From Lolium rigidum (Eukaryota > Streptophyta > Magnoliopsida > Poales > Poaceae): a stretch of DNA of 64,000 bases. The stretch is from NCBI RefSeq assembly GCF_022539505.1, contig NC_061509.1, forward strand, positions 211,444,254-211,508,253. Reading direction: 5' to 3'. Under the pieces are notes generated by a model, which worked only from the letters and a program-made list of their open reading frames with translations, did not search any database and was not told the origin of the DNA. How positions within the stretch are numbered: position 1 is the stretch's first letter; each line of letters opens with the position of its first letter. Position numbers and translations under genes: made by a program. Positions 35,423 to 46,784 of this stretch are shown piece by piece.

Positions 35423-37271
35423 TGGTATCAGAGCGGCGCCGATCCTAACCTAGCCGCCGGCCAAGCTTCCGCGCCGCGCCGCCCCCGGAGAGGTCGATCT
35501 CCATGATCTACTCTGGGGGCCGCGCAATCCGTATAAGGGTTCGTTCGCCGATCCGTTGATCCGCTGCCCTCGAGTCTTTTTTTTTTCCAATCCGTAGGTT
35601 GATTTTCTTTTTGCTCCGCCGGTCGCTCGACCGGTGTTTTCTTTTTGGTTTTACCGATCATAGATCGGATTGAGTCGCCCATCGCCGTCGTCCTCTTGCG
35701 CCTCTACTCCGACAACGGCATCGACCTGCACCGGCCATCAACCGCACGGCACAACCGCACGCGCCGCACACGGGGCGCCCCTACGTGCATCGCGACGAGC
35801 TGTCTCGCCCGCGCGGTCTCCATCGCCTGTCCGTCTTCGTCGCCATCGACCGGGACTTCATCGACAACGCCGCCATCGACTCCGATCTGCGCGTCGTCCA
35901 CGCCATGGCGCGTATCGTGCCGCCGTCGGTCTGATCAACCGACCCAGCGCACGTCTACGCCATGCACGTCCCCGAGCACGCGCCTACCACCGATCGAGCA
36001 TCAGGGTGCCGCTGCGTCGCCCCTTCGGGTCGCAGCGCCGCCGCCTTTGGTCCACGCGCGCTAGCCAACGACGCGCCTTCGAGGCGCGTGCGTCGGCTGG
36101 TGGTGTCCCGCCGGCTGCACCGACTCGCGCCCTGCAGCTACGCCGGCCCCTCGGGCCGTGGCGTCGCCGCACGCGGTCGCCTTCGCCGTCCCCAGCGCGT
36201 CGATGTCCGAGGCCACCGCAGCGCCGCCCCTTCGGCGCGGGTCGCCTCCATCCGCGCATGGTCTTCGTCACGCCGGCTGGGTCTTCCTCGCCTACTTCGT
36301 GTACCGCCGCCGCGCCCCACCCCAGGTCGCCGCCGGGCTCGCCAAGCTGCTCCAGGTCGCGCCGAGCTCGCCGACCACCGCAACGCCCGTCTAGGCGTCC
36401 GGCATGACCACCCCCGGTCACCGCTGGGTTAGCTGCCTTCTACGTCTCCGTACACTACGGCTTCGCCGCCCGGCGTCCTCGCCTCTTCCCCGACTACATC
36501 ACACCGCTACTCTACTCCGACACCCGTCGTCGAGACTCGCCTTTTCCCCGACTACACCACCTGCTCCTCTTCTCCGACACCCGTCGTCGAGACCTCCTCT
36601 ACTAGTCTACTCCGACATGGCGCGCACTTTGTAATGTTCCCTACCCTCGCATGCCCGGTACTGGCAACACCGGAAGTGCCTTCGTCCCCGACACGTTCCC
36701 GAGTCTGGCAAACTCGCGCCGGACGTCTCGTCTTCATCGGCATCGCCTCTACGACTGCTTCGACGTGTCACCGCCAAGTTCTTCTATGCGTACTCGGTTC
36801 TGGCAAAACCAGAGTATGTCTTCGTCCCCGACGTGCGCCTGGTTCTGGCAAAACCATGGTTGCACTTCGTCCTCGACGGCTCGAGCCGCATCGACTCCGG
36901 CATCGACCATCTCCACGGCTCGCCTCGGCGTGTCTCCGTCACTCTCCTCACACACCACCTCGCATGCGGCTACATCGACACCGGCACCCGGCCACGAATC
37001 GACCACGGCATCCCCTCGCGCGGCTCCCCCGACCAAGGTTGCAGCACCCACGCTCTCGGCTACCTCGACATCGGCACAAGGGCTACCACCTCGCACGAGC
37101 ACCTCGGCTTCCTCTACAGTCCAAGCATCCGCGACGCGACATCGTCCACGACGCTCCCGCTACGGCTCGCGGGGAGTGTCGGCCCGTTGGTTCCTACCTT
37201 CGGCTTCTCTCCGGTCCGACCGTCCGCGACGCTCATCGTTGTTCACGTCACTACCGCTACGGCTGCGGGGA

Positions 37272-37453
37272 GTGTTAGAGATATATTTGGTATAGGTATA
37301 TTAGGTAGTCTAGGATTTGTAATCTCTACCTACCATATCTCTAGGAGAGCTATCTTAGCCTCCAAGTCTGTACCACTATATATACTCGCCCGAGAGGCTC
37401 AATACATCATCCAACATATTCCGCATATCTCTCTCCCTCTCTATCCTTCAACA
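37272..37453 (+). repeat. 3' LTR of the TRIM-like element
   Basis: 182 bp, same ends as the 5' LTR; differs mainly at TATACTCGCCCGAGAG where the 5' copy has TATCTTTCGCAGGAG. Confidence 0.88.
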
Positions 37454-37826
37454 GACATGCTTGCCAATGCCATGCCGTGGTGATCACGGTTCCATTGCCT
37501 AAACCACATCGCCAGTGTCAGGCTTGTCAATACAAGCACCCATGTCATTCATAAGATTGGCATTGCAATAACATTTCGGGGATGCTTGACATGGTTGTCC
37601 ATTCCTTTTCTAGAATTTGGAGTACCCGAGGGACTACTGAGGGCCAATGGAGGGGCTTGAAGATCTTGCGCCTAGGATGTAGCTTCGGGACAACAATAGT
37701 GCATTTATAGATGCGTACCGCGAGACTTACAATATAATATATTTTTGCAGGCAACTAAACGTGCAGCCTAGCCTACCAAACAACTCGTCAAAGTTGCCTC
37801 GTGGCCTATTTGCAATGGGCAACATG

Positions 37827-37903
37827 TTAGCTATATGGTGACTATAAATGACATGTCATCTTGTTATAACCAACAGTTGGCTATACTATTGGAATTGCAG
37901 CTA
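37827..37903 (-). repeat. Truncated Tourist-like MITE end
   Basis: Reverse complement of the first part of the MITE at 55003-55292: it reads CCAACAGTTGGCTATACTATTGGAATTGC, split here as CCAACAGTTGGCTATAC then TATTGGAATTGC. Only one terminus is present and the rest is missing, so it is a broken copy of the same family. It lies upstream of HMG-CoA lyase. Confidence 0.6.
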
Positions 37904-38391
37904 AGTTTACCAAACATATTATTAATATATATATGCATCTGAATTTAAACAAATATCTGAGATACAGAGGGACTATATATGATACTGCCACAGCGGCGAA
38001 GCTTCTGCCATGAAGAACTGTTGTTTTTGAGAAGCTCGGTCTCGGTCCAGGTTCGGTTCCTCTCCTCCCTCTCTGGTAATTTCGGTTGCGACTTTCTGAG
38101 AACGGAGAAACACTCCCAAAAAAAAACCGAGTACCTCCGCGTTGTAGACCGAAAGATTGGGATTGGAATGCCGCGACGGAAGAGTGCGCAGTGTCCGGAC
38201 GCAATCTGTCACTCCGCTCCTTTGCTGACTCCTCACTCTTCACGCCTTTATTATTGCCTCTCCTATCCGTAGAAGCTTCTAGAAGCACTCTCCCCGCTCC
38301 AGCTCCATCAGCCCAGCCAGCCCAGGCCTACGTGCTGGGAGGTCGGCCAGGCGTGCTGATCCCTCCCGCTTCCCCCGCGGCGGCGCGAAGG

Positions 38392-41300
38392 ATGCTGGCG
38401 GCGTCCAGGGTCTGGTCGAGGTCCGGGTCCCCGTCCTCGCCGGTACCCCTGCACGCCTTGACTTCCGCAGCGGCGGCGGCGAGCTCCCTTCTGCAGAGGT
38501 CCGGGATGCAGGTCTCTCAGAAATCGCAGCCGCCTCCCGGTGTAGCTGACACGGGGGATCGCGCGGCCGATGCGCCGCCTCAAACGTGCTCTTCTTCAGG
38601 CGATTTTCGGTGAGTGGCGTTTGGTGTGTGTACTATTTACTTTCAAGCTGCAATATGCTCATGCGTGCATCGGGATTCAGAACCTCGAGCTGAAAAAAAT
38701 CTGGATAATGTCATCGTGAGAATTCAGTTACTTTCCAGTCTCATGTACTTGTGACATTTTCAGAATTATGATTATGTTATATTGCTGTTAGAACCGTCCT
38801 GCTTCACTGTGCTATTATCATTGTCTCCAGTGAATAATGATTACTGAACTTCTTACCTTCATCATGCGAAGATGAGTTGACTCTGTAATTCGGCACTCTT
38901 CTTTCATAATTACTTGCTCTGGCTGAAATTCCGTGTTTATAATAGGGAAGAGCATGCCAGCAGCAGACGAACAAATCAAAGACATCCAGCGCCTAATCGA
39001 GGCAAGTCGATCGGAGGGAACCACCATGTTCTGTATGGAAGTTATCTTTCAAATAACCAACAGAGATGCAGATATTTCTCGTCTTCTTCTGACCAGGAGA
39101 GGACAGGGATTGTAAAAAGGGTGTGTATTTCCATCTATACCGTCATTTGTTAGCTTACCATTCTGGTTAACTTCGGATGTCATTTTCTAATGTTTGTTGG
39201 TATGCATGTATGAATCAGCTTGGCATTTCGCAAAAAAAAAAAAAAAGAATCAGCTTGGCATCTTTATCTCAAGAATTGTAATCATCATTGCATAAGTAAA
39301 ATTAAACCAAAGTTTTCCTGCACATTAACTGGATCAAACACCTTTTTTCTTTCCAGATGATGCATGATCTGCCAAGGTTTGTGAAAATTGTAGAAGTTGG
39401 GCCGCGTGATGGACTGCAAAACGAAAAAAATACAGTGCCAACACCTGTAAAGATTGAGCTCATAAAGAGACTGGCAACCTCTGGATTATCCGTTGTTGAG
39501 GCAACGAGTTTTGTCTCCCCGAAATGGGTGCCACAGGTAAACTTCTTAATGTTTTTTGAGGTAATAGCACTAGCCATACAACAACTTGTGTCGTGGGAGC
39601 AAATTCATACAATAAGTTGAAAAATGTGGTCAGGTACTACACAAACTTGCCATTGAGGTGCAAATCAGTACAAAATCGATCAAGACATGACATGTGGCAG
39701 CAGCAATTTTACAAAAAAAAAGCTGCATGTATTTCTCTCGTAATTGTGGCCCTTTCCTCTCCCCCCTTTCCTCTAGATTAGCCTACCGACGTGGTCCTCG
39801 TAGAGTCGTAGAGCAGTCAGTCTTTGGCGGCGCTTGCACGGTGCGTGGCTCACCGCCAACGCGTCGGCAGCGGGACTAAAACATGAACCGGCTCTACCTC
39901 GCTGCCGTTACCACGTCGCTCTTCTCTGCCTCCACGAGTCCACGTCCACGGGGAACATACAGGGCTGGTGCTGCATGACATTGGGCAGGGCAGCGGCAAG
40001 TACGGCGGATGATCCCCGGCCAAGCTGCCCGGCGGCTGTCGACAGCGCGCGGTGGAACTGGGAGGCCATAGGAAACACGGAGGAGACGGGAGGAGGACAC
40101 GGAGCAACTCTATATGGCGACAACATCGCGCTGGTCCTCTTTGACAAGAGCTCCGACGACACATCGGCCTTCGTCGCCCGCGTGGAGCAGGTCGTGCCTC
40201 ATGAGCTACCCCACCATGCCGTAGAACCCGAAGGGCATTGCTAAGGAGTGAGAACGACCACCGTCATGTTCGTCCCGTCGAATGGCACTAGGTTGTTGTT
40301 GTTGCCGGTGCGCGCCCAACGTATACCATAATAATTCACTATATGTTTAAGGAACACAAGAATGAGAAAGCACTGAAGTGGAGCCTCGCATCGCCGTATG
40401 CTTCTGCTACATGCGCTCGGCTCGCTGGCCTGCCACGACAACCGACGGACGGCTGTGACGGGGTGCCTCGCCCGCATCTTGTCGTCCGGGGAAGCTGTGG
40501 GTCGGCGATGGCTCTCCATTCAAGCAGCGGTTCCATTCTCTAGGGCTCTTCTCTCCCACGGTGAGCATGATTAGCTAAGAGCTATGTAAAATGGAAGAGA
40601 CGAGCAAACTTCTGCAAAATGGGAGACATAATCAAGATTGGCGAACTGCATGTGACCGTCACTTGGTGCCGGTGGACCACACCGCGCCATTCGGGCCGGG
40701 ATGACCGCAACACCAGCTCACCTGCTGCCTTGAGCTTTGCCATGTCTCCGTCTCCGACGGGCATGCGTCTGTTGACGGGCAAGACCACCAGCGAGATGCT
40801 GGAGGTGAGGGATGTGATGAGTGCGCTGCTGCCATACTCAAAGCCAACGGGGTTGAGGCGCATGCGTAGCAGCCTGGCACGGCTATGGGCGGACCCGCCA
40901 CGAATGAGAAGTACACAATGCAGAGCGATGGCGGGGATTATCGACGAATATTGGGAAAAGAGGTCGAATGGCACTAATGTGAGAAAAATTGTACCGGGCT
41001 TGTACAAAAAAAACGCTGCCACGTATCATGTCTAGAAAGGTTCTGTACTAATTTGCACCTCAATAACAAGTTTGTGTACTACCTCACCACATTTTTCAAG
41101 TTGTTGTATGAAATTGCTCCCACCATGCAAGTTGTTGTATGTCCGGTGCTATTACCTCATGTTTTTTCTTCCATATGGGTAACACCGTTTACCAGTTTGA
41201 TCCTTGTGCATTTATGACACGAGTTGATAATTCAGAAGATCTCTGTTACCCTGTTGTTGTATCTTCGATATCTATTGATCCACACAATCTGGAAGAACTC

Positions 41301-44300
41301 TACCATCTATCTATTTGTAAAATGAACTTGCTGGTAGTTACATTTTATGACTGAAACCTGCTAGTTACTTTTATAGACTGCAAAATTATGGAACAACAGC
41401 AGCTTTTGGGCCCATTGGTTGCTAGCATGCTTAGCTTGTGTCCATATGGTACAGTACAATATCTTTTAGCATTAGCATAAATTGTATCATCTCTTACAAA
41501 CCTTGGGAATTTTACGCATTATGAGCAGTCATTTGTGTAGGATTCTTGCCAGGTCAATGGGAGTGTGAACATTACCTTGCATTAAAAGTGGAGCTTCACT
41601 ACCACGGAATTTGTTTGGTTTTATATTCCTAACATATTTTCCACGGTCAGAGAGATACATAGCATATGATATTTAGCCTGGGAAGCTGCAGAACCCAACA
41701 AGGGATGAGTGGTACAGTGGGTCCTCTGGATGTTTTCTTTGTAGCTTCAGAACTAAAGTTTCCTCCTACAAATGAATAACGGTTCTGATGCAAAGGTTGG
41801 AGTTTCTCCAATTTGGTTGCCTCTGTATATATGCCGCAATGCTGGTTGCTGGATATTGGCAGTGTTATCTGCGTGAAGTTAGTGTCCAACGGGGCGAATA
41901 GTGCACAAGCTCTTAATTTTTACCCGTGAATACAAACCTTGGAATCGAAAGGTTTTAGACTTAGTAGAACTAAAACTGAGTACATGATGTGCGGTTTTAG
42001 TACTACTAGGCACGAGGAGGAGGTTAGCCTGGATGGGAAGGTGGTGCCTCAGAAGGACACCTTTTGATACTTGGGGTCAATCCTGCACAAGGATGGGGAT
42101 ATTGATGAAGATGTGAACCACCGGATCAAAGCCGGATGGATGAAGTGGCGCCAAGCTTCTGGCATTCTTTGTAATAAGAGCGTGCCACAAAAGCTAAAAG
42201 GCGGTTCGACCCGCAATGTTGTATGGCGCTGAGTGTTGGCCGACTAAAAGGCGGCATGTTCAACAGTTAGGTGTGGCGGAGATGCACATGTTGAGATGGA
42301 TGTGTGGCCACACGAGGAAGGACCGAGTCCGGAATGATGATATACGAGATAGAGTTGGGGTAGCACCGATTGCAGAGAAGCTTGTCCAACATCGTCTAAG
42401 ATGGTTTGGACATATTCAGCGCAGGCCTCCAGAAGCTCCGGTGCATAGTGGACGACTAAAGCGTGCTGATAATGTCAAGAGAGGACGGGGTAGATCAAAC
42501 TTGACATGGGAGGAGTCCGTAAAGAGAGATCTGAAGGACTGGAGTATCACCAAAGAACTAGCCATGGAAAGAGCCGCGTGGAAGCTTGCTATCCATGTGC
42601 CAGAACCATGAGTTGGTTACGAGATCTTATTGGTTTCACCTCTAGCCTACCCCAACTTGTTTGAGAATAAATGCTTTGTTGTTGTTGTTGTGTTGTTGTT
42701 GTTGTTGTTGTTGCTGCAATGAAGCGAGGAAAGGAAACTTATACAGGAGTGTCTAATACTGAAAACTTAATTGCTGAATGGTCTACGTAACATTGTGGTC
42801 TAAATATGTAGCATTCTGTTATGGTCTAACTGAAAACTTCTCATCTGACAAAGAAATAAAAAATATGAATGTAAACAGTCTTTGTAATCATGTGGCCTCA
42901 AATTTGCGTGGTTTGCATGCTTCTTAAGTTATGCTACCGGGCCCTTATTTCAAGTTTAATTTTTTTGTTTTGCATGTCCGTGAGTTCATCTTGCCAGTCA
43001 TGTATTTGACATCCCATTGCTGAATGATATGAAATTAATAATTGTAGCTAGCTGATGCAAAGGATGTTATGGAAGTGGTCCGGAATATTACGGGTGTAAA
43101 CTTTCCTGTATTGACTCCAAACCTTAAGGTAAATTATTTCTAATCAAGTGGATTTTGTATTGTTGGTTTACCCCTTTTAATATTTGTTCTGCTCATTTAT
43201 CATCAGGGATTTCAAGCAGCAGCCGCCGCAGGTGCAAAAGAAGTTGCAATATTTGCATCAGCTTCTGAAGCATTTTCGAAGTCAAATATAAATTGTTCAA
43301 TTAAAGAGAGCCTTGCCCGTTATAATGATGTTGCTCTTGCAGCAAAAAAGCAAGAAATTCCTGTGCGAGGGTGAGTTAATTAATTTTCTAAATTTTTAAG
43401 TTGGAGCTTTGCTCATTCATTTTTACTTTCTAGCTTGATATATACATGAAGTAAAGAAACATTTACGAAAGAGTAGAAGACACCTTTGGTCCATAAACTC
43501 GTCCGAACAATTTAGTCCATTAACTGGGGAAATGTACATCTGGTCCGTTAACTCGAACAACTGAATCACTTTAGTCCAAAACCCTGGCATCGACACCTGA
43601 CGCCACCGTGCTACAGAAGCCACAGTTGGTCATAATTTTGGATAAATTTTGCAGGTTCCCATCTTATTGTATGCACCATATTCATGCATGTTTGTAACTT
43701 TTGAAAGCTTTGCGATATATCAATTCGATATGGTTGCACCTGAACCATATCTTTACGAGAAGTGATGGTTTATGTTTGATGTTCTACTTCCTATGCTGGC
43801 GACGTTGGAGCATATTTGAAACTGTGAATATTTGAGGCTTATCTTTAGATTGTAATATAATATGGGAATTAGATTCCATATATGTGCAGTTTCTACAGTG
43901 CGACATATGTTAATTAATATTTGAGACTCTTAATATTGTGGTTCTCTATTCTGCAACAATGTAGGTATGTTTCTTGCGTGGTTGGATGCCCAGTAGAAGG
44001 ATCAGTACCTCCTTCAGATGTAGCTTATGTTGCCAAAGAGCTTTATGACATGGGCTGCTACGAGGTTTCACTTGGTGATACAATTGGAGTTGGTACCCCA
44101 GGTTATCTTACATTATTAACTGCCCGTATTTTTTGTTTTAAGTATGCGGGAGCTATATTTTGCTACTCTTAGGACGTCAGTTTGCTACACTTCATTAAGC
44201 AATGATATTTGGTGATAGTATCATACCTAGGTCCTCACAGCTTTGGCATATTTGGCCTGATTTGGTTTTCGTGTTTCCTTCAAATTAATGATGATTTTTT

Positions 44301-45021
44301 TCTCATCTTCAAACTATTTTTTTTCCTGACATTAATCTGTTTCAACAAGTCCAACAACTAACATAGAAGAAAACTGTCCCTAATTCTACACCAGTGGTAC
44401 ATCACCAAGTTCAGTAAATCTTAACTCCTCTTTTTATGAAAGATTATGCTTAATTATGTAGTTTGAGCAGCCTTCCTCTTCTAGATAAACTAACTTTTGC
44501 TTTGTGAATATCTCAGTTGACACGTATCATCTTCCATGTGTTTAGGCACGGTTGTTCCAATGCTTGAGGCAGTTATGTCGGTCGTTCCCGTGGAAAAGCT
44601 TGCGGTCCATTTCCATGACACCTATGGCCAGTCTCTTTCGAACATCCTTGTCTCTCTCCAGGTAATCATCTGACAAGATACTCTGAACAAACCATCACGC
44701 AAAACAAGAATGGCGCTTGGAAACCTTATTATATCCATCACATGAGATCAATCGTGTTCTTTGCTCAACCAGATGGGCGTCAGTGTCGTGGACTCCTCCG
44801 TCGCTGGCCTCGGTGGCTGCCCCTATGCGAAGGGTGCATCAGGGAATGTTGCCACCGAGGACGTCGTATACATGCTAAACGGGTTGGGGATCAAGACAGG
44901 CGTCAATCTGGGCAAGGTAATGGCAGCCGGCGAGTTCATCTGCAAGCATCTGGGGCGCCAGTCTGGGTCCAAGGCAGCGACTGCCCTGAGCAAGGTTACA
45001 GCTAGCGCCTCAAAACTATGA
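38392..45021 (+). CDS. HMGCL: Hydroxymethylglutaryl-CoA lyase, mitochondrial, eight exons
   Basis: The enzyme splits HMG-CoA into acetyl-CoA and acetoacetate, the last step of leucine breakdown in mitochondria. Exons: 38392-38609, 38946-39120, 39357-39536, 43048-43128, 43207-43370, 43965-44101, 44546-44661, 44773-45021; phases close to give 439 residues. Catalytic motifs are intact: [11 protein letters not shown] (Arg148-Asp149), HFHDTYGQS (metal-binding His340 and His342) and [14 protein letters not shown] (Cys373 of the flexible loop). Residues 1-131 form a long N-terminal extension rich in Ala, Ser and Arg, starting [14 protein letters not shown], consistent with a mitochondrial presequence and typical of plant forms. 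I chose the ATG at 38392; an earlier in-frame ATG (38086) gives an unlikely extension. Intron 3 is 3.5 kb because of a Mutator-like element and an RTE relic. The C-terminus (SKL-like, ends ASKL) could also allow peroxisomal targeting. Confidence 0.94.
39212..39261. mobile_element. 20 bp poly(A) insertion with 15 bp target duplication (HMGCL intron 2)
   Basis: GAATCAGCTTGGCAT occurs at 39212-39226 and 39247-39261. Between them is only TTCGC plus fifteen A. As in REP intron 8, this is a retroposition scar that kept just the tail. Confidence 0.82.
39558..41158. mobile_element. 1.6 kb Mutator-like element, possible Pack-MULE, in HMGCL intron 3
   Basis: Terminal inverted repeats of roughly 110 bp start GAGGTAATAGCAC (39558) and end GCTATTACCTC (41158); the match continues through TACAACAACTTG, GGGAGCAA, TTGAAAAATGTGGT and ATTGAGGTGCAAAT. 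A 9 bp target duplication ATGTTTTTT lies at 39549-39557 and 41159-41167. Long TIRs with a 9 bp duplication define the Mutator superfamily. The interior (about 39780-41030) is GC-rich and gene-like but has no transposase; open frames at 39834-40244 (+), 40619-41035 (+) and 40582-41022 (-) have no domain I recognise. GC-rich captured gene pieces between MULE TIRs are called Pack-MULEs in grasses, so capture is likely but unproven. Confidence 0.85.
41935..42715 (+). mobile_element. 5'-truncated RTE-clade LINE relic with TTG tail
   Basis: The sequence encodes, over frameshifts, the C-terminal part of an RTE polyprotein: [20 protein letters not shown] near the start, then [20 protein letters not shown], and an open stretch 42216-42611 with [20 protein letters not shown] and [15 protein letters not shown], ending HVPEP and stop. 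It finishes with ACTTGTTTGAGAATAAATGC and a (TTG)n run (42668-42713), the simple-repeat tail of plant RTE elements. Only the last quarter or so remains, with an in-frame stop at TTTTGA near 42062. It lies in HMGCL intron 3, same strand. Confidence 0.85.
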
Positions 45022-45654
45022 CTATGAGGCTGCTCTTACTGTCGTTACTCTGTAACATCTTCATCCGATGCCTGTGAATTCTAAACCCTTTCTTGCAATG
45101 TATGTTCGTAACCACCTGTTGCAGAATATACATGTACAATACCAACACAAATAAAATTAAGTATAAAAGAATAAAAAATGTTTTTTTTGCAAAAGAAAGC
45201 GTCTTTTTTTTTTCTGTTGATCATCTACCTACGGGCCTTTCATTCTCTCGGCTGTGTGATTCAGCTGTAAAATCTCTTGTACTCCCAACAGTTATTATGG
45301 ATCGAAAGGAGCACACATTTTTGTTACTGTTAGGACTTTTTTTGCGAAGATAATTGGACTGTTAGTGCACCAACTTGTCTTGCGGGTTCACTAACCCACA
45401 AAATAAAGCTTCTTTAGCTTTATTTTCATTTATAGATAACCAAATGGGTATATAAAATGAAAAGATCGAAACATGGGAATATATCTTATACCAATGCTGA
45501 CTACCCATTTCCATTGTTGTGCTTTCTGAAATGGAATACCTATACAAGGGTTCAAGTTTCGATCGATATTTGCAGAGTGGATCATCCCTCTCGCAGATTT
45601 GAAGTTGTCCATAATTTACTGTCACGCCCAGACTATGATCAAATAAAATGCTGC

Positions 45655-46065
45655 GGGTACGGAAGCACATTTGGTGCACATGAGCACCAATGCTCCAAGC
45701 TTTTAAAATATTTAAAATTCGTGTATTTGTGTTTAAAAAAATTGTCACATTTATTTTATGAATATATACACATGTCTTGAATACTCGTGTGAAGTTTCGG
45801 TTGAAATTGCATTGTATTTTGAGCTACATGAAAAAAATAAATTTGTGGCTACGGATAGGAGTAGATATTTATCAGAAATTTGTCTTTTTTGTATATATAG
45901 CTCAAAATACAACATATTTCTCTCCAAAATTTCTACCGTGCTTTCGAAATGTTTATATATATGTGGGTATTAATCTTAAATTTTTTGAAATTCAAAAAAC
46001 ATAATTTTTAAAAACCAAGAGCACTAGTGCTCATGTGTCAAACACACTTTTCGTGCGAGTACTAG
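45655..46065. repeat. Putative 0.4 kb TIR element 3' of HMGCL
   Basis: The left end contains TTTGGTGCACATGAGCACCA near 45669. The right end, read in reverse, contains GTGTGTTTGACACATGAGCAC followed by TAGTGCTC. The two ends pair imperfectly over about 30 bases, and the interior is AT-rich with no protein. This suggests a non-autonomous DNA element, but the target duplication was not resolved. Confidence 0.35.
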
Positions 46066-46171
46066 TTTCAGTTCAGGGCTGCACAGATCCGGCAACAACG
46101 TCCAACACTACTACTGTTACCCACTTGTAGGCCAGGTCCCCGAGCTTGTCGGAAAACCTCTCCAAAACAGA

Positions 46172-46769
46172 GTCTCTATCTCTACTACTTAAAAATCTCT
46201 ATCTCTACTACTTAAAAAGACTAAAGAGGTTCCTTATTCTGCCATCCACCCACGATACGTTTTGGTCGTCGTCCCGCACTCGTCGTCCTTCATCGTCCTA
46301 TGTGNNNNNNNNNNNNNNNNNNNNNNNNNNNNNNNNNNNNNNNNNNNNNNNNNNNNNNNNNNNNNNNNNNNNNNNNNNNNNNNNNNNNNNNNNNNNNNNN
46401 NNNNAGCACCTCCTCCTGTTGCTGCTCGCCCCTGCTGGCCCGAGGAGGGGATGCGGCGGCCCCCTATGGCGGCCATGGAGAGGTGCATGGAACAGAGGAG
46501 GAGAGGCGGCGTGAGGGCGCTGAGATAGAGGAGGAGAGGCGGCAGGAGGACGTCGAGCGGGACAACACCGACGGCGCCATGGGGGCTAGAGCGGGAGAGA
46601 GAAGGGGATGCGGGAGGAGAGACGAGCGGAGGCGGCGGCTGTGGGGATTAACAGTAGGGTTTCAGAGGCTCCAGAATAAACGGCTAAGATGCACAGATGG
46701 ATTGATCCGACGGCCGAGAAACTCTAAACGCTGTGAGGCCCCGTGCGGGGGCATCATATATACCCCTGG
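46172..46769 (+). mobile_element. Helitron-like remnant containing an assembly gap
   Basis: TCTCTATCTCTACTACTTAAAAA occurs twice in tandem (written here as TCTCTATCTC plus TACTACTTAAAAA) at about 46174-46219; this resembles grass Helitron 5' ends. The 3' side carries a GC hairpin (GGCCCCGTGCGGGGGC) followed by ATCATATATACCCCTGG, a CTRR-type end, similar to the terminus at 6190-6246. The GC-rich interior lies on both sides of the N gap. Flanking bases do not give a clean A/T insertion site, so the call is tentative. Confidence 0.35.
46305..46404. other. Assembly gap, 100 N
   Basis: Exactly 100 N, the usual placeholder for a scaffold join of unknown length. Reading frames that cross it are meaningless. 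Sequence on both sides is GC-rich and repetitive, which may explain the break. Confidence 0.99.
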
Positions 46770-46784
46770 ATTCTTTCACACTAA

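Larger units (their letters stand above)
35243..37453 (+). mobile_element. 2.2 kb TRIM-like LTR retrotransposon with GC-rich interior
   Basis: Short LTRs (180 bp at 35243-35422 and 182 bp at 37272-37453) start TGTTAGAGATATATTTGG and end ATCCTTCAACA. They are flanked by the 5 bp duplication GACAT (35238-35242 and 37454-37458). TGGTATCAGAGCGG directly after the 5' LTR is a Met-tRNA-type primer binding site, and GGCTGCGGGGAG precedes the 3' LTR. The 1.85 kb interior is strongly GC-rich with no gag or pol motif. It has internal repetition: GGTTCTGGCAAAACCA-type units near 36800-36860 and CTACTCCGACAC / CGTCGTCGAGAC units near 36510-36610. Terminal-repeat retrotransposons in miniature have this size and depend on helpers. 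The two LTRs differ by a few substitutions and one scrambled stretch of about 10 bp. Confidence 0.88.

Noticed and set aside
38086..38391. Upstream in-frame ATG (38086) for HMG-CoA lyase
   Set aside because: It would add 102 residues unlike any family member and pass through sequence that looks like 5' UTR; the ATG at 38392 gives a plausible presequence.
41647..41889. 80-codon minus-strand frame in HMGCL intron 3
   Set aside because: No domain, no splice context and located between two transposons; likely chance.
43440..43650. TTTGGTCCATAAACTCGTCC repeat-like piece in HMGCL intron 5 considered as a complete MITE
   Set aside because: Only one side resembles known grass transposon ends; no opposite end or target duplication was found.
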